From JBFXAF01 sp050184585 (lineage in GTDB: Bacteria > Pseudomonadota > Alphaproteobacteria > Rhizobiales > Rhizobiaceae), in the NCBI GenBank assembly GCA_050184585.1, contig JBFXAF010000004.1:186001-250000 (forward strand): 64,000 nt of DNA, in the 5' to 3' direction. Position 1 is the first letter of the stretch. Each line of letters begins with the position of its first letter. Of this stretch, positions 52,637 through 61,238 are shown in pieces. A model generated the notes under the pieces. The model searched no databases and was not told where the DNA came from. It worked only from the letters and a program-made list of their open reading frames with translations. Both the position numbers and the translations under genes were made by a program.

Positions 52637-54090
52637 GCGACTTTCCTGCTTCTGTCGATCAGTGATCGGTAGAGGGAGGCGTACCGTGCCGCGCCGCGCG
52701 TCCAGGACACCTCGGCCTTCATCCCCTGCTTCTGAACCGTTCGCCACAGGCCATTCACGTTGAAGGCGTCCACCGCCCGCTTCACGCCACGCAACATCGC
52801 GTCGCCGCTGCCCGGCTGAAAGACGAATCCGGTCGCTGCGCCGGCGGTCAAGGCAGCATCGTTGGCGTCGACGACGGTATCGGCGAGCCCTCCCGTCCTC
52901 GCCACGAGCGGCACGCAGCCATAGCGCAAGCCGCAGAGTTGGGTGAGTCCACACGGCTCGAAACGCGACGGAACGATTATCCCATCACAGCCTCCCTGCA
53001 TGAGGTGAGACAGCGCCTCGTCGTAGCCGATCTTGACCCCCACCTTGCCGCGATGGCGGGCGGCGGCCGACAACAAAGCTCCCTCGAGCGCCCGATCGCC
53101 CGATCCCAGCACCGCGAGACGAGCGCCGGCGGCAACGATCGCATCGACCGCAGAGGCGACCATGTCGATGCCCTTCTGCCAAGTCAGGCGACTGATGATG
53201 GCGAGAACCGGTCCGGACGAGTCCGGATCGAGATGGAATGCCGCCTCGACGGCCCGGCGGTTCACCAGTCGCGGCGCGAGCGCCCTTGCCGAGTATCTTG
53301 CGGCAAGCAGATCGTCGGTTGCCGGGTTCCAGACGTCGGTGTCGATACCGTTGACTATGCCGTGAAGGTCGGCCCCGCGCGTGTTGATCAGCCCGTCCAG
53401 CCCCATACCGAACTCGGGCGTGCGGATCTCCTCGGCGTAGGTGGGACTTACGGTCGTGATTGCCCACGCCGACTGGAGCCCGGCCTTCAGGTAGCCGACT
53501 CCGCCGTAATACTCGACCCCGTCAAGACCCATCGCCTCGGACGGCAGGCCAAGCCCGGGGAAGATCGAAGCACCGAACTGGCCCTGGAAAGCCAGGTTGT
53601 GGACGGTTATCACGCTCGGCACATCGGGCGCGCCGCCATAGCGCATGTAAGCTGGCGTCATCGCCGCCTGCCAGTCATGCGCGTGAACGACGTCGGGACG
53701 CCACGTCATGAGAGCACCGCCGGCGACTTCGCTCGCGGCCTTGCCGAGCGCGGCATAGCGCCGCCAATTGTCCGTGTAGTCCGCTCCGGTCGGGTCGGCG
53801 TAGGGGCCACCGGGCCGGTCGAAGAGATGCGGCGCGTCGAGTACCAGCAGATCGAGTCCGTCGACCTTCGCTCGAAGCAGGGTCGCCGCACCGCCCTGCA
53901 AAGATGCCCAGGCGTGCACGGGCTTCGTCTTCTTCGGCAGCCTGGCCCTCACCGGGGGGTAGCCAGGGATCAAGGTGAGCGCGGCGACGCCTTCACCGGC
54001 CAGCGCGCCGGGCAATGCACCCGTCACGTCGGCCAGCCCGCCCGTCTTGACGAGGGGGAAGATTTCCGAGGCGACGGCGAGAACCCGCAT
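52633..54090 (-). CDS. glgA: Glycogen synthase
   Basis: A 485-residue GT5 enzyme: N-terminal SEIFPLVKTGGLADVTGALP with the ADP-glucose Lys-x-Gly-Gly loop, HAHDWQAAMTPAYM, and the C-terminal PSRFEPCGLTQLCGLRYGCVPLVARTGGLADTV. It adds glucose from ADP-glucose to the non-reducing ends of glycogen. Start overlaps the glgC stop by one base (TGATG) and its stop overlaps the pgm start. Confidence 0.95.
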   Translation of the reverse strand: MRVLAVASEIFPLVKTGGLADVTGALPGALAGEGVAALTLIPGYPPVRARLPKKTKPVHAWASLQGGAATLLRAKVDGLDLLVLDAPHLFDRPGGPYADPTGADYTDNWRRYAALGKAASEVAGGALMTWRPDVVHAHDWQAAMTPAYMRYGGAPDVPSVITVHNLAFQGQFGASIFPGLGLPSEAMGLDGVEYYGGVGYLKAGLQSAWAITTVSPTYAEEIRTPEFGMGLDGLINTRGADLHGIVNGIDTDVWNPATDDLLAARYSARALAPRLVNRRAVEAAFHLDPDSSGPVLAIISRLTWQKGIDMVASAVDAIVAAGARLAVLGSGDRALEGALLSAAARHRGKVGVKIGYDEALSHLMQGGCDGIIVPSRFEPCGLTQLCGLRYGCVPLVARTGGLADTVVDANDAALTAGAATGFVFQPGSGDAMLRGVKRAVDAFNVNGLWRTVQKQGMKAEVSWTRGAARYASLYRSLIDRSRKVA

Positions 54091-55352
54091 CAGGCCTCCA
54101 ATCGATCGATCATGTTCTGGGTGATCAAGCAGATCCCCTTCTCGGATCGGCGGAACCGTTCGCCGTCGAGTTCCGGATCCTCGCCGACGACCAGCCCTTC
54201 AGGAATGCGCACGCCGCGGTCTATGACCACCCGCCTCAGCCGCGCATTGCGGCCTACGTAGCAATCCGGCAGCACCACGGCCTCGTCGAGCATCGAGAAG
54301 GAGTTCACGCGAGCGCCGGTGAAGATCAGGCTGCGCCTCAGCGCCGCGCCGGAGATGATGCAGTCGCCGGCAACCAGCGACGATACGGCCGATCCCCTCC
54401 TGCCCTCCTCGTCGTGCACGAACTTCGCCGGCGGCTTGATCTCGGCATAGGTCCACACCGGCCAGTCGCGGTCGTAGATGTCGAGCTCGGGCGTGATGTC
54501 GGTGAGGTCGATGTTCGCCTCCCAATAGGCATCCACCGTGCCGACGTCGCGCCAGTAAGCCTCTCGTTCGAAAGACGAGCGAACGCATGACTTGGTGAAA
54601 CGGTGGGCAACAGCTTTCCCGTTCTTCACGATGTGGGGAATGATGTCCTTTCCGAAGTCTCGACTGGAATTCGGGTCGGCGGCGTCGCGGCGAAGTTCTT
54701 CCATCAGGAACTTGGTGCGAAAGACGTAGATGCCCATCGAGGCCAGTGCGAAGTTCGGCTTGTCGGGCATGGCCGGCGGATCGGCGGGCTTCTCGACGAA
54801 GGATATGATGCGGTCCTTCGCGTCGATGTGCATCACTCCGAAACCGGTCGCCTCCATGCGCGGCACTTCGAGGCAGCCGACGGTCACGTCGGCCTTCGCG
54901 TCGACGTGCTCGCGCAACATGAGTTCGTAGTCCATCTTGTAGATATGGTCGCCCGCCAGGATGACCATGTACTCCGGGCCGTAGCTCTCGATGATGTCGG
55001 TGTTCTGGAACACCGCGTCCGCGGTGCCCTCGTACCACTGCGTCTCGGAAACGCGCTGGCTGGCGGGAAGGATGTCGAAACTCTCGTTCCGCTCGGGCCT
55101 GAGGAAGTTCCAGCCGCGCTGCAGGTGCCGGATCAGCGAGTGCGCCTTGTACTGCGTGGCCACGCCCATGCGGCGAATGCCCGAATTGAGGGCATTGGAG
55201 AGGGCGAAGTCGATGATGCGTGTCTTGCCTCCGAAATAGACCGCCGGCTTGGCCCGCGTGTCGGTCAGTTCCTTGAGCCGGCTACCGCGGCCTCCCGCAA
55301 GAACGTAGGCCATTGCGTCGCGGGCGAGTGGCTGCGTCCTCTTCATGTCCAT
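54090..55352 (-). CDS. glgC: Glucose-1-phosphate adenylyltransferase
   Basis: A 420-residue nucleotidyltransferase: AYVLAGGRGSRLKELTDTRAKPAV near the start, then PAQSRVSETQWYEGTADAVFQN-like region and VILAGDHIYKMDY, plus a C-terminal left-handed beta-helix. It makes ADP-glucose from glucose-1-phosphate and ATP and is normally the allosterically controlled step. A second ATG two codons in would shorten it slightly. It lies 21 bases after glgB. Confidence 0.95.
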   Translation of the reverse strand: MDMKRTQPLARDAMAYVLAGGRGSRLKELTDTRAKPAVYFGGKTRIIDFALSNALNSGIRRMGVATQYKAHSLIRHLQRGWNFLRPERNESFDILPASQRVSETQWYEGTADAVFQNTDIIESYGPEYMVILAGDHIYKMDYELMLREHVDAKADVTVGCLEVPRMEATGFGVMHIDAKDRIISFVEKPADPPAMPDKPNFALASMGIYVFRTKFLMEELRRDAADPNSSRDFGKDIIPHIVKNGKAVAHRFTKSCVRSSFEREAYWRDVGTVDAYWEANIDLTDITPELDIYDRDWPVWTYAEIKPPAKFVHDEEGRRGSAVSSLVAGDCIISGAALRRSLIFTGARVNSFSMLDEAVVLPDCYVGRNARLRRVVIDRGVRIPEGLVVGEDPELDGERFRRSEKGICLITQNMIDRLEA

Positions 55353-55373
55353 GGCGTTTCCTCCCCTTCGCGC

Positions 55374-57587
55374 TCAGTCCGGCACGTACTCCAGCATGAT
55401 CGTCGCCAACGGAGGCAGAAGCATTTGCGCAGCGATGCCTCCGGCGCCTTCCCGGGCCTCGACCCTGCCACCGTTGCCCTTTCCGGATCCGCCGTAGATC
55501 GAGGCGTCCGTGTTGATGATCTCACGCCAGTGGCCGGCATGCGGCAACCGCAGGCGATAGTCCTCGCGGGGCACCGGAGTGAAGTTTGAAATCACGGCAA
55601 CGGGATTCCCGCCCGGCCCTGTCCGCAGCCATGCGAAGACGGAGTTCGCGGCATCGTCGACGACGAGCCAGGAAAATCCCTCAGGTTCGCAGTCGCGGGC
55701 ATGCAGCGCGGGTCGCGACCGATGGAGATAGTTCAGGTCGCGAACCAGGTCGCGCATGCCGCGGTGAGGCGCGTGATCGAGCAAGCCCCAGTCGAGCGCC
55801 CTCTTCTCGCTCCATTCGTCGCGCTGGGCGAACTCCTGGCCCATGAAGAGCAGTTTCTTGCCGGGGTAGCCCCACATGAACGCGTAATAGGCCCTAAGCG
55901 TCGAGAACTTCTGCCAGTCGTCGCCGGCCATCTTGTTGAGCAGGGTTCCTTTGCCGTGCACCACTTCGTCGTGGCTGAGCGGCAGCACGAAATTTTCGGA
56001 GAAGGCGTAGAGCAGACCGAACGTGATCGCGTCGTGGCGGAATTTGCGGTGGATCGGTTCGAGCGCCAGATATTCCAGCGTGTCATGCATGAAGCCCATG
56101 TTCCACTTGAACCCGAAGCCGAGCCCGCCTTCGTGGACCGGTTGCGACACCTTTGGCCAGGAGGTGGATTCCTCGGCGATGGTGACCACGCCCGGGTGGG
56201 TGCCGTAGAGCGCCTTGTTCATCTGCTGGAGGAATCGCACCGCCTCGAGGTTCTCACGGCCGCCTCGTTCGTTCGGGATCCACTCGCCCTCCTTGCGGGA
56301 GTAGTCCAGATAGAGCATCGAGGCGACAGCATCGACGCGCAGTCCGTCGACGTGGAACTTCTCGGCCCAGAAGAGTGCATTGTTGACCAGGAACGAGACC
56401 ACCTCGCGGCGCCCGAAATTGTAGATCGCGGTGTTCCAGTCGGGGTGAAACCCCTTGCGAGGATCGGCGTGCTCATAGAGCGACGTGCCGTCGAATTTCG
56501 CCAAGCCGTGCTCGTCCGTCGGAAAATGCGCCGGCACCCAGTCGAGCAGGACCCCAACGCCGACCCGGTGAGCGCCGTCGACGAAGCGGGCAAATCCCTC
56601 GGGATCGCCGAAGCGGGCCGATGGGGCGTATAGCCCGGTGGTCTGGTAGCCCCACGACGGATCGTAGGGGTGCTCGCTGACCGGCAGGAACTCGATGTGG
56701 GTGAAACCCGTGTCGACGACATAGGGAATAAGTCGCGCCGCGAGTTCGTCCCAGGAAAGGAAGGCGCCGTCCTCGCCGCGCTGCCAGGAGCCGGGATGGA
56801 CCTCGTAGATCGACATCGGCTCGCGGCGCGCATCGGCCGAACTCCAGAAGGCCCGGTGCGCCTCGTCGCCCCAGTGGTGCGCCAGTGGAGCGGCAGTGAT
56901 CGACGCAGTGGCGGGCCGTAGCTCCGACCGAAACGCGAAAGGATCCGCCTTCAGTGGCAGGCGTTTCCAGCGCGGCCCGAGTATCTCGTATTTGTAGGCG
57001 CGGCCGGCGCCGATCTCGGGTACGAAGATCTCCCATACGCCGGTATCGCGCCGGTTGCGCATGGGCAGGCGGCGACCGTCCCACTCGTTGAAATCGCCGA
57101 CCACCGAGACGCGTTTTGCGTTGGGCGCCCATACCGCGAAATGCATCCCAGAAGCGCCTTCATGGTCGACCGGATGGGCGCCAAGCTTGTCGAACAGCCT
57201 GAGATGCGAGCCCTCCGCAATGAAGTAATCGTCCATCGGTCCGAGCACCGGACCGAAGGAATAGGGGTCCGTAACCCACCAGTCGCCGCTTGGGTTGCTG
57301 GCCCGGAAGCGTATGGGCTGACGCTTGCGGATCGTGAGCTTGCCTTCGAAAAACCCGGCATCGTGCCTGCGCTGGAGCGCACCGACCTTCCTGCCCTGGA
57401 GCGTATGAACTTCGACGGTTTCAGCGTGAGGAATGAAGCACCTGGCGACGAAACCCTTGTCCGCGGCCTGCACGCCGAGGACAGCGAAAGGGTCCCCGTG
57501 ACGCCCTGAAACAATGGCGTCAATATCGGACGGAGAGGCCGATGCGCGGGCTGGCAACTCCCTCGCTCTCGTCCGGGCCGGGGTCAT
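55374..57587 (-). CDS. glgB: 1,4-alpha-glucan branching enzyme
   Basis: A 737-residue GH13_9 enzyme. Two N-terminal CBM48-like parts are followed by the barrel: FTHIEFLPVSEHPYDPSWGYQ, the nucleophile in LRVDAVASMLYLDYSR, the acid in IAEESTSWP and the Asp in LSHDEVVHGKGTLL. It cuts alpha-1,4 chains and rejoins them as alpha-1,6 branches. It sits 43 bases after glgP and 21 before glgC in one operon. Confidence 0.95.
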   Translation of the reverse strand: MTPARTRARELPARASASPSDIDAIVSGRHGDPFAVLGVQAADKGFVARCFIPHAETVEVHTLQGRKVGALQRRHDAGFFEGKLTIRKRQPIRFRASNPSGDWWVTDPYSFGPVLGPMDDYFIAEGSHLRLFDKLGAHPVDHEGASGMHFAVWAPNAKRVSVVGDFNEWDGRRLPMRNRRDTGVWEIFVPEIGAGRAYKYEILGPRWKRLPLKADPFAFRSELRPATASITAAPLAHHWGDEAHRAFWSSADARREPMSIYEVHPGSWQRGEDGAFLSWDELAARLIPYVVDTGFTHIEFLPVSEHPYDPSWGYQTTGLYAPSARFGDPEGFARFVDGAHRVGVGVLLDWVPAHFPTDEHGLAKFDGTSLYEHADPRKGFHPDWNTAIYNFGRREVVSFLVNNALFWAEKFHVDGLRVDAVASMLYLDYSRKEGEWIPNERGGRENLEAVRFLQQMNKALYGTHPGVVTIAEESTSWPKVSQPVHEGGLGFGFKWNMGFMHDTLEYLALEPIHRKFRHDAITFGLLYAFSENFVLPLSHDEVVHGKGTLLNKMAGDDWQKFSTLRAYYAFMWGYPGKKLLFMGQEFAQRDEWSEKRALDWGLLDHAPHRGMRDLVRDLNYLHRSRPALHARDCEPEGFSWLVVDDAANSVFAWLRTGPGGNPVAVISNFTPVPREDYRLRLPHAGHWREIINTDASIYGGSGKGNGGRVEAREGAGGIAAQMLLPPLATIMLEYVPD

Positions 57588-57630
57588 CGATGCAGCCGGC
57601 CTCCCGCCCGCCTGTCGGCTCGGCCGTTCA

Positions 57631-60099
57631 TCATCCCGGCACCCGCCAGATTTCGGACGCGTACTCCCCGATCGTCCGGTCGGACGAGAACCACCCCATG
57701 TTGGCGACGTTCCGGATCGCCATCGCGTGCCAAAGGGGAGCGTTGCGCCAAATCGAATCGACCTTTCGTTGCGCGGCGGCGTAGGCGTCGAAGTCGGCAG
57801 CCACCATGAACCAGTCGCTGGTATAGAGGGCGTCGATCAGGCTGCGATAGCGATCCGGGTCATCGGGAGAGAATACGCCGGACGAGATGGCCGACAGCGC
57901 CTGCGAAAGTTCCGGGGACCCTTCGATGGCTGCGCGCGGGTCGTAGCCGCCGGCACGGCGTTCCGCCACTTGGCTTGCCGTAAGCCCGAAGATGACGATG
58001 TTCTCGTCACCGACGTAATCCCTGATCTCGACATTGGCGCCATCGAGCGTACCGATCGTCACCGCGCCGTTCAGCGCGAACTTCATGTTGCCCGTGCCCG
58101 ACGCTTCCATGCCGGCCGTGGAAATCTGCTCCGACAGGTCGGCAGCCGGCACCATCACCTCGGCAAGGCTGACATTGTAGTTCGGCATGAACACGACCTT
58201 GAGAAGGCCGCGCACAGCCGGATCCCGGTTGATCACGCGCGCCACGTCGTTGGCGAGTTTGATGATCAGCTTGGCGTTGTGATAGCTCGGCGCCGCCTTG
58301 CCTCCGAAGAACTTGACCCTCGGCATCCACTCGCGCTCCGGCCGCGACCGGATCTGGTCATAGAGCGCGACCGTCTCGATGATGTTGAGCAACTGGCGCT
58401 TGTACTCATGGATGCGCTTGATCTGAATGTCGAATAGCGCCGAGGGGTCGATGCGGATACCGAGGCGCTCCGCGACGGCGGTCGCAAGTCTCTCCTTGTT
58501 CGCTCGCTTGACCGCGGCGAACTTCTCGCGAAACGAAGCATCCTCGGCATGCGCCGCCAACGCCTTCAACCGCTCGATGTCGTCCATGAATCCGCCGCCG
58601 ATCACCTCGCGGGCGAGCGCCGTCAGACCCGGGTTTGCCTCGAACATCCAGCGACGCGGGGTGATCCCATTGGTCTTGTTGTTGATGCGACCCGGATAGA
58701 GCAGGTCGAGATCGTGAAAGACCGTCTCCTTCATCAGATCACTGTGGAGCGCAGACACGCCATTGATCGAATGCGAGCCGACGAAAGCCAGATTCCCCAT
58801 GCGCACGCGCCGGTCCGAACCCTCGGCGATGAGAGACACACGGCGGATCTGCTCGTCGTCGAACTTGCGGCCCGCGCGCGCCAGCAGCAGGACTTCGGCA
58901 TTGATCGCGTAGATGATCTGCATGTGCCGGGGCAGCAGACGCTCGAAAAGCGGCACCGGCCAGCTCTCGAGAGCTTCCGGAAGCAGGGTGTGGTTCGTGT
59001 ATGCGAAGGTTCGCTTCGTCAGATCCCAGGCTGTATCGAAGTCGATGGAATGGACGTCCATCAGCAGCCGCATCAGTTCGGCAACCGCGATCGCCGGATG
59101 CGTGTCATTCAGATGGATAGCCGCCTTGTCGGGAAGCGACTTCAGGTCGGGGTACTGGCTCAAGTGCCGCTGCAGGATGTCCTGCAGGGAGGCAGAGGAG
59201 AAGAAATACTCCTGCCTCAGCCTCAGTTCCTGACCCGCGAGATGAGAATCGGCCGGATAGAGAACGCGTGAAAGCGCGTCGGCCATGTTGCTTTCGCGCA
59301 GAGCTCCGATGTGGTCCCCAGCGTTGAACTTGTCCAGCAGGATCGGATCGACCGGCATACCCGACCAGAGGCGGAGCGTATTGACGCGCCTGCCACGCCA
59401 GCCGACGACCGGAGTGTCGTAGGCCACCGCGAGAACCCGCTCCTGCGGCTTCCACACATGACGCTCCAGCCTGCCGTCGCGATTAGTGACCGATTCGACG
59501 GCGCCGCCGAACCCGATCTCGAACGAGCGCTCGCGCCGTTCAAACTCCCACGGATTGCCATGGCTTAGCCACGTCTCCGGCAACTCCACCTGCCAACCGT
59601 CGGAAAACTCCTGACGGAACAGTCCATGCACATAGCGGATACCGTAGCCGTGAGCGGGTATGCCCACCGAGGCCATGCTTTCCATGAAGCACGCGGCCAG
59701 GCGACCGAGGCCGCCATTGCCGAGCGCGGCGTCCGGCTCCAGGGCCGAGATCAGGTCGATGTCGACGCCCAGGGCCGCCAGCGCCTCGCGCATCTCCTCC
59801 ATCAGGCCGAGATTGGAGACGGCATCGCGCATCAGGCGGCCGATGAGAAACTCCAGGGAAAGATAGTAGACGCGCTTTTCCTGTTTGTCGTAGGCCTCCT
59901 TGGTGGCGGAGATCCAGCGCTCGATCATGCGGTCGCGGACTACCTTCGACGCGGCGGCGAGCCAGTCGTAGGGCGTGGCGACCGACGAATCCTTGCCCAC
60001 GCGATAGGTGAGGCTGCGAAGGATATCGTCAGCCAATGTCTTGGCGTCAGAGGATTGCAATCCGGGCCTCGGCGACGTGGAGACGGGCGCGCTCTTCAT
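57631..60099 (-). CDS. glgP: Glycogen phosphorylase
   Basis: An 822-residue GT35 enzyme: GNGGLGRLAACFMESMASVGIPAHGYGIRY for the substrate cleft and EASGTGNMKFALNGAVTIGTLDGAN with the PLP lysine. NDTHPAIAVAELMRLLMD and RRVSLIAEGSDRRVRMGNLA are also typical. It releases glucose-1-phosphate from glycogen ends with inorganic phosphate. It is the first gene of the glycogen operon; its leader has three overlapping hairpins and AGGAAAG as ribosome site. Confidence 0.95.
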   Translation of the reverse strand: MKSAPVSTSPRPGLQSSDAKTLADDILRSLTYRVGKDSSVATPYDWLAAASKVVRDRMIERWISATKEAYDKQEKRVYYLSLEFLIGRLMRDAVSNLGLMEEMREALAALGVDIDLISALEPDAALGNGGLGRLAACFMESMASVGIPAHGYGIRYVHGLFRQEFSDGWQVELPETWLSHGNPWEFERRERSFEIGFGGAVESVTNRDGRLERHVWKPQERVLAVAYDTPVVGWRGRRVNTLRLWSGMPVDPILLDKFNAGDHIGALRESNMADALSRVLYPADSHLAGQELRLRQEYFFSSASLQDILQRHLSQYPDLKSLPDKAAIHLNDTHPAIAVAELMRLLMDVHSIDFDTAWDLTKRTFAYTNHTLLPEALESWPVPLFERLLPRHMQIIYAINAEVLLLARAGRKFDDEQIRRVSLIAEGSDRRVRMGNLAFVGSHSINGVSALHSDLMKETVFHDLDLLYPGRINNKTNGITPRRWMFEANPGLTALAREVIGGGFMDDIERLKALAAHAEDASFREKFAAVKRANKERLATAVAERLGIRIDPSALFDIQIKRIHEYKRQLLNIIETVALYDQIRSRPEREWMPRVKFFGGKAAPSYHNAKLIIKLANDVARVINRDPAVRGLLKVVFMPNYNVSLAEVMVPAADLSEQISTAGMEASGTGNMKFALNGAVTIGTLDGANVEIRDYVGDENIVIFGLTASQVAERRAGGYDPRAAIEGSPELSQALSAISSGVFSPDDPDRYRSLIDALYTSDWFMVAADFDAYAAAQRKVDSIWRNAPLWHAMAIRNVANMGWFSSDRTIGEYASEIWRVPG

Positions 60100-60116
60100 A
60101 AACAGCTTTCCTGCTG

Positions 60117-60163
60117 CCGGCGGAGGATTTTCCGCCGGAGGATGTTCATTCCTCCCGAAGGGA
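60117..60163 (-). promoter_or_regulatory. Overlapping hairpins in the glgP leader
   Basis: Immediately upstream of glgP three stems can form: TCCC/GGGA (60153-60163), GGAGGA/TCCTCC (60137-60155) and an 8-bp CCGGCGGA/TCCGCCGG stem (60117-60138). Neighbouring stems share bases, so they compete. This arrangement suggests a leader that switches between folds to control the operon. Confidence 0.5.
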
Positions 60164-60272
60164 AGCTAGCGGGTTTCCCATGCATTTTGAACGGCGAAAA
60201 TCGAGCCATACAGTGATCTCGACAGCCGGCTTGGAACCGAATAAGCGATCCCTCTGTCCGGAGGCTGCCTGA

Positions 60273-61226
60273 ATGATCGTCTGCTGCGGCGAGGCGCTGA
60301 TCGACATGTTGCCGCGCCTCACCAGCGCCGGAGAGCAATCCTTCGCGCCATATCCGGGCGGCGCAGTCTTCAACAGCGCCATCGCGCTTGGGCGGCTCGG
60401 CGCGCCTTGTGCATTCCTGTGTGGGGTTTCCACCGACCTGTTCGGAGAACTATTGGTGGAAACGCTCGCCGCCAGTCGGGTGGACACGCGTTTCGTGGTC
60501 CGCTCCGCGCGGCCGACGACGCTGGCTTTCGTGCGACTCGACAACGGGCAGGCGAAGTATCTCTTCTACGACGAGAATACTGCCGGCCGCATGCTCGAAG
60601 AGGCCGATCTGCCGGTGCTGAGCGGCGAGGTCGAGGCGCAACTCTTCGGCGCGATCAGCCTCATTCCGGAGCCGAGCGGCTCAGCATTCGAGATGCTGAT
60701 GCGCCGGGACCACCACCGTCGCGTCACCATGCTCGATCCGAACATCCGTCCGGGTTTCATTCCGGACAAGGCGAGCCACCTCGCACGCATGGACCGGATG
60801 ATCGCCATGGCTGACATCGTCAAGCTCTCCGACGAGGACCTTTCATGGTTCGGCGAGGACGGCCCGCCCGAAGACATCGCGCGGCGCTGGTTGCGACGCG
60901 GGCCGAAGCTCGTGGTGATCACGAAGGGATCCAGGGGCGCTACCGGCTACACGCGCAATCACGCAGTCAGCGTGAGTCCGCCATCGGTCGCAGTGGTCGA
61001 CACCGTCGGTGCGGGCGACACGTTCAACGCTGGCCTGCTCGCCTCGCTGCACGAGAATGGCTTGCTCACGAAGCGGGCCATTTCCGACCTCGACGAGACC
61101 GCGATTCGGGCCGCACTGACGCTCGGCGCCCAGGCCGCCGCAGTCACGGTGTCCCGCGCCGGCGCCAACCCGCCGTGGCGGCACGAAATTTACAATGCGA
61201 CGATTGCCGAGGCCTCGGCTCGCTAG
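60273..61226 (+). CDS. PfkB-family sugar kinase, fructokinase-like
   Basis: A 317-residue ribokinase-fold enzyme: CCGEALIDMLPR, YPGGAVFNSAIALGRLGAP with the substrate-binding GG, and the catalytic DTVGAGDTFNAGLLAS near residue 248. The lid and C-terminal pattern resemble bacterial fructokinases. It phosphorylates a hexose, most likely fructose, with ATP. It is divergent from the glycogen operon across 173 bases, suggesting coordination of sugar entry with storage. Confidence 0.87.
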   Translation: MIVCCGEALIDMLPRLTSAGEQSFAPYPGGAVFNSAIALGRLGAPCAFLCGVSTDLFGELLVETLAASRVDTRFVVRSARPTTLAFVRLDNGQAKYLFYDENTAGRMLEEADLPVLSGEVEAQLFGAISLIPEPSGSAFEMLMRRDHHRRVTMLDPNIRPGFIPDKASHLARMDRMIAMADIVKLSDEDLSWFGEDGPPEDIARRWLRRGPKLVVITKGSRGATGYTRNHAVSVSPPSVAVVDTVGAGDTFNAGLLASLHENGLLTKRAISDLDETAIRAALTLGAQAAAVTVSRAGANPPWRHEIYNATIAEASAR

Positions 61227-61238
61227 ACCGGCTCGCGG

